Shown piece by piece: positions 7,616 to 11,997 of a stretch of DNA of 11,997 nt. Source of the stretch: Streptosporangiaceae bacterium (GTDB lineage: Bacteria > Actinomycetota > Actinomycetes > Streptosporangiales > Streptosporangiaceae). The DNA is taken from the NCBI GenBank assembly GCA_030050125.1, contig JASIJN010000156.1, positions 1 to 11,997 of the forward strand, given 5' to 3'. A program made the position numbers and the translations under genes. The notes beneath the pieces were generated by a model that was given only the letters and a program-made list of their open reading frames with translations, had not been told where the DNA came from and searched no databases. Every line of letters begins with the position of its first letter. Position 1 is the first letter of the stretch.

Positions 7616-9053
7616 CCCGGACGCCCTGTTCGGCCGGGTGACGGAGCTGGGAGTGCTGTTGCGGGCCGAGGGCGACGGCCTGTGCTACGACGCGCCGGAG
7701 GGCGCGGTCACTCCCGAGCTGCTGGCCGCGCTGCGCAAGCACCAGGCGTCGCTGCTGTCCATCCTCGGAGCCGGGGTGGAACGCCGCGGTCCCGTGACGT
7801 TGCAGCAGGGCCGCTACCTCGAATTCCGGCACGACGGCGCGCCTGAAATCGACAACGTCGCGATGCGCTTCACCTTCCGCGGAGCGCTGAACGTGACGGC
7901 GCTGCGCGCCGCGCTCTCCGGACTGGAGGCCCGGCACGAGTCCCTGCGTACCCGCTATGTCCTGGCCGACGGACAGTGGTGGCAGGAGGTGCTGCGCGCC
8001 CGGCCGGTCGACCTGCCGGTCCGCGACCTCACGACGCTGCCGCGCGACGCCAGGGAGGCCGAGATCGAACGGACCAGCGCGCGGCTCACAACCACCCCGT
8101 TCGACCTGTCGGCCGGGCCGGGACCGGTCTTCCGGCTGCTCCGTGCCGAGGACCTGCGCTGGGTGCTGTTGTTCGTGATGCACCACGTGTGCTGCGACGG
8201 CTGGGGGCTGACCGTGATGCTGAAGGACTTCGCCGCGCTGTACGCGGCGGCGGCGTCCGGACGGCCGGACGGCCTGCAACCACCGACGCAGCCGATCGAG
8301 TACGCGCTCTGGCAGCGGGAGAACCGGGTCACCGACGAGCGCAGGCTGGCGTACTGGGCGGGTCAGCTGAAGGGCGCGCCGTTCCGGATCGACCTGCCGA
8401 CCGACCGGCCGCGATCCGCGGAGCTGAGCGGCAGGGGGGACATCGTGCTCTTCGGGATGCCGGCGCAATTACGCAGGCAGATCGAGGCGTACGCGCTGCG
8501 GCACGGGACGACGCCCTACGCCGTCACCACCGCGGCGTTCGGCCTTCTGCTGTCCCGGCTGTCCGGACAGCCGGACTTGGTGATCAGCGTCCCGTGCGCG
8601 AACCGGGAACGCCGTGCGCACGAGAACCTGGTCACGGTGACCGGGATGGCATTCGGCCTGCGCATCCGGGTGGGCGAGGCCGAGTCGTTCGCCGCGCTCG
8701 CCGAGACAGTGGCCCGCGATACGGTCGACGCCATCTCGAACATCATGCTGATGTCAGAGGTCGCGGCCAGGCAAGCAGGCATGCCGAATGTCCTGGAATT
8801 TGGGTTCAATTACCCGAACACGGTGGAGACCGAAGTCGAGTTCCCGGGCATGACCGTCGGCATAGAAGACCTCGCGGTGCCCGCGGCGGCCGGCGAGTTC
8901 TACGCCGGGGTGCTCGCCACCGGCGACGTGCTCAGCGGATATGCCGAGTATTCGACCGACCTGTTCGACCGGGAAACCGTCGAGCAATGGGTGGACGCCT
9001 ACCGCGACCTGCTCTGCGAGGTTGTCGAGGAACGGGCGAGCATCGGAGGGTGA
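7590..9053 (+). CDS. Free-standing condensation-domain protein with TubC-type docking domain (copy 2)
   Basis: A tandem paralogue of the preceding gene with the same layout: TubC-type docking domain (about residues 10-60) and one condensation domain with intact HHVCCDG at 198-204. I choose GTG 7590 as the start because it aligns exactly with the ATG of copy 1 (MTVELQDLDP against MSVEMQDLDP) and keeps the active-site numbering identical; GTG 7587 and GTG 7596 are alternatives. The gene overlaps copy 1 by 26 bases, which implies coupled translation. By hand alignment the first 100 residues differ at 18 positions, while the last 106 aligned residues differ at 37, so the C-terminal part has diverged faster. 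The stop at 9051-9053 precedes a terminator-like hairpin. Role as for copy 1: condensation in trans with a different or competing acceptor or donor preference, which is inference. Confidence 0.9.
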   Translation: MTVELQDLDPDALFGRVTELGVLLRAEGDGLCYDAPEGAVTPELLAALRKHQASLLSILGAGVERRGPVTLQQGRYLEFRHDGAPEIDNVAMRFTFRGALNVTALRAALSGLEARHESLRTRYVLADGQWWQEVLRARPVDLPVRDLTTLPRDAREAEIERTSARLTTTPFDLSAGPGPVFRLLRAEDLRWVLLFVMHHVCCDGWGLTVMLKDFAALYAAAASGRPDGLQPPTQPIEYALWQRENRVTDERRLAYWAGQLKGAPFRIDLPTDRPRSAELSGRGDIVLFGMPAQLRRQIEAYALRHGTTPYAVTTAAFGLLLSRLSGQPDLVISVPCANRERRAHENLVTVTGMAFGLRIRVGEAESFAALAETVARDTVDAISNIMLMSEVAARQAGMPNVLEFGFNYPNTVETEVEFPGMTVGIEDLAVPAAAGEFYAGVLATGDVLSGYAEYSTDLFDRETVEQWVDAYRDLLCEVVEERASIGG

Positions 9054-9104
9054 GTTTCACGAATGATGCCGCCATCCGGCTCGGCGCACCGCGGGCCTGA
9101 GCGG

Positions 9105-9150
9105 CCTGCCCGCCCGCCTCGCCGAGCGCGGAGCGAAGCGGGCGGGCAGG
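9105..9150. terminator. Bidirectional terminator candidate between convergent genes
   Basis: A perfect 13-bp inverted repeat: CCTGCCCGCCCGC at 9105-9117 and its complement at 9138-9150. A further 4-bp pair (TCGC 9119-9122 with GCGA 9133-9136) lies inside the loop. It sits in the 112-base gap between the end of the condensation operon and the end of the minus-strand lipoprotein gene, where it could serve both. No T-run follows, which is common for GC-rich actinobacterial hairpins, so intrinsic termination strength is uncertain. Confidence 0.75.
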
Positions 9151-9165
9151 AGCTTGCCCCTGGAG

Positions 9166-11034
9166 CTACTTGGTGAAGTACCAGTATTCAGGCAGCAGGG
9201 TGAACATCGGGCTGAACGTGACGCCGTGCAGGTTGCTGGCCACCGCCTGGACCTGGTACGGGTTCGGCTCCGGTACCCAGATGAACGGGAGCTGCTGCGC
9301 CCCGTACGTGGCGTACTGGTCGAAGACCGCCAGGCTGCTGCTGGTGTGCGTCTCGTTGATCAGCTTGTCCATCGTGGGGTCGGAGTAGTTTCCCGAGTTC
9401 GACCCGGCGCCGGTGGCGAACAGCGGTTCGCCGGTCGGCTCCATGCCCGGGCCGTCGAAGCTCCAGCCGCCGTAGGCGAACACCTGCACGTTGCACTTCG
9501 GGCCCATCGGCGCGCACGGAGCGGCCTGGCCGATGATCGCGTTGAACGTCTCCCCGACCAGGTTGACGTCGATGCCGACCTGGGACTCTTCGGACTTGAT
9601 GGCCTGGTACATCGCCGTCGCCGCGGCGATGCCCGTCGCGTAGTCGAACGTCAGCTCCAGCTGCTCTCCCTTGGTGATGCCGGTGCCGCACTTGGCCGGG
9701 TCCTGGCAGGCCATCACGCCGCCGACCTCGGACCAGCCGTGGCTGGTCAGCAGCGCCATGGCCTTGGCGGGATCGTACGGGTACGGGCCCTGGCCGGAGT
9801 TCTCGCGCTCGATGGCCGGGACGAACGGGTTGGCCGGCACGGTCGGGACGGGGCCCGAGACCGGGGTCGCGTAGCCGCGCCAGATCGCCTTGCTGATGCC
9901 TGGCTGGTCCACGGCGTACTGCATGGCCTGGCGGATGTAGAGCTGGCGGACCAGGAAGCCCACCTGCGGGTTGTTGAAATTCGGCTGGGCGTACTCGATG
10001 CCGTAGGAGTAGAACGGCTCCAGGTAGTAGGAACTGCCCAGCGGGTTGGTGGCCGGCAGCGGCGAGTTCGACGGCTTCTGCGGCAGGTCCTGAGTCGGGA
10101 CGTAACCGATGTCCACCCCGCCGGTCTTGAGCGCCGTGTACTCGGCCGTGTCGCTGGTGAACGGCAGGAACTTCACGGCGGACAGCCGCGGCTTCGGGCT
10201 TCCTGAGTAGGCCCCGTTCGGCACGATCGTCACGTAGCCGTCGGTGTTGAAGCTGGACAGCTTCCACGGCCCGTCCACCACCGACCAGAGCGGGCTGGTC
10301 GCGTACGTCGAGGCGATCTTTGACTGCGCGGTCAGGAAACCGTAGACCGCCTTGCACCTGGCCCAGCCGTCGGCCGCGCTGTCGGTGCTGCACCCCCCGC
10401 TGCCCGGCTTGGCGCCCAGCGAGGTGACGTCCCAGGCCAGCGGCATCGGGTTGATCTCCGACAGCTGGTTGTAGGTGTACCAGAGGCTGGAGTAGCCCTG
10501 GTTCAGCTGGAAGGTCACCTGGTCCAGCCCGGTGGCCTTGTAGGACACCACGTTGTCCGGCAGCAGGCCGGTGGAGTAGGCGTACCAGTTCGCCTTCTCG
10601 GCCTCGGCCATGTTCATGAAGAAGACCACGGACTGGGCGTCGACGCTCTCGCCGTCGGACCACTTCCAGCCCTTCATGTTGACCACCACGGTCTTGCCCC
10701 CGTTGCTGTAGACGGGGGGGTCGGCCGGGGACAGCGGATAGTCGACGGTCACGCTGGTGTTGGTGTTGTCGCCGAACATATACAGCGGCCGGTAGAACAG
10801 CCACTGGAACTGGTTGTCGTTGTAGACGCTGGCGTTCGTGATCGCGTAGAAGGGGAAGATCCAGCTGTTGGTGACCCCGGCGGGCAGCGCCACCGTCGCC
10901 GTGCCGCCTTTGACCGCGGCACCCGATGAACTCGAGCTGATGCTGCTGGCGCCGCCTGCGCAGCCGGCCGCGATCAGCGCGACCATGATCACCCAGGCGA
11001 TCGCCGCGAGGCGCAGCCTACGTCTCCATCGCAT
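9166..11034 (-). CDS. ABC transporter substrate-binding lipoprotein, peptide/nickel (family 5) type
   Basis: A 622-residue extracytoplasmic solute-binding protein. The N-terminus has an arginine-rich start (MRWRRRLRLAA), a hydrophobic stretch and a lipobox-like IAAGC with the predicted lipidated cysteine at residue 25, then a serine-rich tether, so the mature protein should be anchored on the outer face of the membrane. The family-5 fold shows in FYRPLYMFGD, KGWKWSDGESVDAQSVVFFM, VDIGYVPTQDLP, the VRQLYIRQAMQYAVDQ segment and YPYDPAKAMALLTSHGWSE. Its length is slightly above that of typical DppA/OppA proteins. The start ATG has a strong ribosome-binding site five bases upstream. No permease or ATPase gene is visible, because the gene runs convergently into the NRPS operon and its upstream neighbour is divergent. 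The ligand is unknown; oligopeptide or a peptide-like compound is the family expectation. Confidence 0.92.
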   Translation of the reverse strand: MRWRRRLRLAAIAWVIMVALIAAGCAGGASSISSSSSGAAVKGGTATVALPAGVTNSWIFPFYAITNASVYNDNQFQWLFYRPLYMFGDNTNTSVTVDYPLSPADPPVYSNGGKTVVVNMKGWKWSDGESVDAQSVVFFMNMAEAEKANWYAYSTGLLPDNVVSYKATGLDQVTFQLNQGYSSLWYTYNQLSEINPMPLAWDVTSLGAKPGSGGCSTDSAADGWARCKAVYGFLTAQSKIASTYATSPLWSVVDGPWKLSSFNTDGYVTIVPNGAYSGSPKPRLSAVKFLPFTSDTAEYTALKTGGVDIGYVPTQDLPQKPSNSPLPATNPLGSSYYLEPFYSYGIEYAQPNFNNPQVGFLVRQLYIRQAMQYAVDQPGISKAIWRGYATPVSGPVPTVPANPFVPAIERENSGQGPYPYDPAKAMALLTSHGWSEVGGVMACQDPAKCGTGITKGEQLELTFDYATGIAAATAMYQAIKSEESQVGIDVNLVGETFNAIIGQAAPCAPMGPKCNVQVFAYGGWSFDGPGMEPTGEPLFATGAGSNSGNYSDPTMDKLINETHTSSSLAVFDQYATYGAQQLPFIWVPEPNPYQVQAVASNLHGVTFSPMFTLLPEYWYFTK

Positions 11035-11039
11035 ATGCG

Positions 11040-11047
11040 CTCCTTCC
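11040..11047 (-). promoter_or_regulatory. Ribosome-binding site of the lipoprotein gene
   Basis: On the minus strand GGAAGGAG lies five bases before the ATG at 11034-11032. It supports this start and predicts good translation initiation. Confidence 0.8.
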
Positions 11048-11070
11048 GGTAGGGGCAGTCACCGGCTGTG

Positions 11071-11099
11071 ATCCTCGGCCAGGGACGCGCTGGTGTCAG
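11071..11099 (-). promoter_or_regulatory. Candidate sigma-70-type promoter of the lipoprotein gene
   Basis: On the minus strand CTGACA (11099-11094) and GAGGAT (11076-11071) are separated by exactly 17 bases. The -35 element matches TTGACA at five of six positions; the -10 is weaker but of the GC-tolerant form seen in actinomycetes. A start site near 11064 would give a leader of about 30 bases holding the ribosome-binding site. Confidence 0.4.
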
Positions 11100-11103
11100 G
11101 ACT

Positions 11104-11123
11104 ACCTCGAAGAACTTCGAGGT
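11104..11123. promoter_or_regulatory. 20-bp perfect palindrome, candidate operator
   Basis: ACCTCGAAGAACTTCGAGGT consists of 9-bp arms (11104-11112 and 11115-11123) around a 2-base centre. It lies in the 200-base divergent gap, four bases upstream of the putative -35 of the lipoprotein gene and 111 bases before the ATG of the regulator-like gene. The geometry suits a dimeric helix-turn-helix regulator, and the neighbouring regulator-like gene is the obvious candidate, though nothing here proves the pairing. Confidence 0.55.
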
Positions 11124-11234
11124 CACGATCCGATGGCGCCTCGGTCTCGGGCGGGGATCACCTCGCGGGCGCGCGGCGAGCGGGCTGGTCAGCTCGGCTC
11201 GCCGGGCGCATGGTAGACATGTGGTGAAACCGGA

Positions 11235-11997
11235 ATGATTGCGGCGACTTCGGCCGCCGGGCCCGGCAGCCAGCTGCGGCTGAGCGTGCCCGACCCGCTG
11301 GCGGTCTCGGTCGCGCTGGCCCCGCAGCAATCGGTGGTCGCGCTGCTGCGCCAGGCGATGGCGGGGCAGTCGCTCGGCGCGCCGGCCGGCCTTCTCGGTG
11401 CCGTCCGCCTTGCGCTGCGCCCGCAGGCGCGGTTCGCCGCGCAGTCGTTCACGGAGCGTGGCTGCACGAGGGTACCGGAGTTCTGCATGCCGCTCTCGCC
11501 GCTCGCCGATGTGTCCGTCGCTGACCAGGCCGCAAGGCTGCGGGACATGCCCGCCGCCGCGCTCACCGACGAGCTGGAAGCTGCCGACGGCGGCCTGCCT
11601 TCCCCGCCGCATTGGCAAGCCGCGGCTGACCAGCCCCGCCGCTGGCTCAACTCCATGGCCGAAGCGTCGCTGGACACCTGGGCCGTGACCGAGCCGTGGT
11701 GGCGGGCGGCCGGGCCGCTGCTGGACCGCGAGATGCGGCGGATCGGCCTCGCGGCGGTGCGCGGCGGAATGGCGGCGCTGCTGAACAGCCTGCATCCGCG
11801 CATCAGCTACCGCGACGGGACGCTCGCCTTCGTGCCGGGGTGCGGCCTGTTCGTCACGCTCGGCCCGCGCCGCCTGGCGTTGCTGCCGATGATCGCCGGG
11901 CGTGACTCACTGCTGGTCAGCATCGAACGCCCCGACGTCTGCTATATCGCCTACCCGCTCCCCCGGCCCGGTCCGGGCGAACCGGCCGCGGCCGGCA
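11235..11997 (+). CDS. Probable ArsR-type transcriptional regulator, N-terminal part (runs off the window)
   Basis: An open frame from ATG 11235, the first start after an in-frame TAG at 11214-11216, continues without a stop to the window end (254 codons). A weak ribosome-binding site, GGTGA at 11223-11227, precedes it by seven bases. The pattern resembles the N-terminal half of long actinobacterial winged-helix regulators annotated as ArsR family with a DUF5937-like region: LRLSVPDPLAVSVALAPQQS at the start, EPWWRAAGPLLDREMRRIG, GGMAALLNSLHPRISYRDGT, a GCGLFVTLGPR segment where relatives have GLLLVPS-like text, and CYIAYPLP near the end. The DNA-binding domain, expected at the C-terminus, is not in view, so the assignment rests on resemblance recalled from the family. 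It is divergent from the lipoprotein gene and may regulate it. Confidence 0.6.
   Translation, partial: MIAATSAAGPGSQLRLSVPDPLAVSVALAPQQSVVALLRQAMAGQSLGAPAGLLGAVRLALRPQARFAAQSFTERGCTRVPEFCMPLSPLADVSVADQAARLRDMPAAALTDELEAADGGLPSPPHWQAAADQPRRWLNSMAEASLDTWAVTEPWWRAAGPLLDREMRRIGLAAVRGGMAALLNSLHPRISYRDGTLAFVPGCGLFVTLGPRRLALLPMIAGRDSLLVSIERPDVCYIAYPLPRPGPGEPAAAG

Larger units (their letters stand above)
6128..9053 (+). repeat. Tandem gene duplication, two copies offset by 1462 bases
   Basis: Copy 1 (from 6128) and copy 2 (from 7590) are similar along their whole length at the DNA level, with long runs of identity such as the stretches beginning at 6770 and 8232. The offset is 1462 bases. Copy 2 ends ATC GGA GGG TGA, while copy 1 reads ATC GGG GGT GGT GAC and continues to a TGA at 7613-7615 inside copy 2. 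Confidence 0.9.
11035..11234. other. Divergent intergenic control region
   Basis: A 200-base non-coding gap between the lipoprotein and regulator-like genes. Besides the palindrome and promoter listed separately, it has an 8-bp inverted repeat (CGGCGAGC 11174-11181, GCTCGCCG 11197-11204, 15-base loop) just upstream of the regulator-like gene, which could be an operator or chance in such GC-rich DNA. I could not assign a convincing promoter for the plus-strand gene. Confidence 0.6.

Noticed and set aside
6026..8468. Long minus-strand open frames opposite both condensation genes
   Set aside because: The translations repeat each other only because the plus-strand genes are duplicated; no recognisable protein.
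9154..10206. A 350-codon plus-strand open frame opposite the lipoprotein gene
   Set aside because: No ribosome-binding site or domain; the minus strand carries the lipobox and family-5 motifs.
11174..11204. 8-bp inverted repeat with a 15-base loop upstream of the regulator-like gene
   Set aside because: Not claimed as an operator or attenuator because arms of this length arise readily by chance in such GC-rich sequence; noted only within the intergenic entry.
11189..11803. Minus-strand open frames opposite the regulator-like gene
   Set aside because: Biased Arg/Ser/Ala translations without motifs; the plus frame resembles a known regulator class and is open to the window end.

Overview
The window is about 12 kb of high-GC DNA with the dense, strongly GC3-biased coding typical of an actinomycete. 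I infer a Streptomyces- or Streptosporangium-like host but cannot resolve the genus. It covers part of a hybrid polyketide/nonribosomal peptide (PKS/NRPS) gene cluster and what looks like the edge of that cluster.

Bases 1-9053, plus strand: a tightly coupled biosynthetic operon. It opens with the last 47 codons of an upstream protein that end in a charged helix, probably a docking tail. An ATGA overlap leads into a 1996-residue megasynthase with the domain order aminotransferase (AMT) - luciferase-like flavin monooxygenase (LLM) - condensation (C) - adenylation (A) - carrier (T). A second ATGA overlap and then a 26-base overlap lead into two tandem-duplicated, free-standing condensation proteins (C1 and C2), each with an N-terminal TubC-type docking domain. 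No thioesterase, epimerase or reductase domain is visible here.

Reading the line as chemistry (inference): an upstream PKS would deliver a beta-ketoacyl thioester, the AMT would turn the beta-keto group into an amine, the LLM would oxidise the same acyl unit (most likely at the alpha carbon), and C-A-T would add one amino acid. The product would then be an alpha-hydroxy-beta-amino-acyl peptide, the pattern found in microginin- and amastatin-type aminopeptidase inhibitors. C1 and C2 would act on the peptidyl carrier in trans, either as extra condensation steps or as alternative amine-transferring release catalysts.

Bases 9054-9165: a convergent intergenic gap with a perfect 13-bp inverted repeat, a likely bidirectional terminator that closes the operon.

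Bases 9166-11034, minus strand: a lipoprotein substrate-binding subunit of a peptide/nickel-type (family 5) ABC importer. Bases 11035-11234: a divergent control region with a perfect 20-bp palindrome beside a plausible promoter for the lipoprotein gene. Bases 11235 to the window end, plus strand: the N-terminal 254 codons of a gene resembling long actinobacterial ArsR-type regulators, whose DNA-binding domain would lie beyond the window. Whether the lipoprotein and regulator belong to the biosynthetic cluster cannot be settled from this window.
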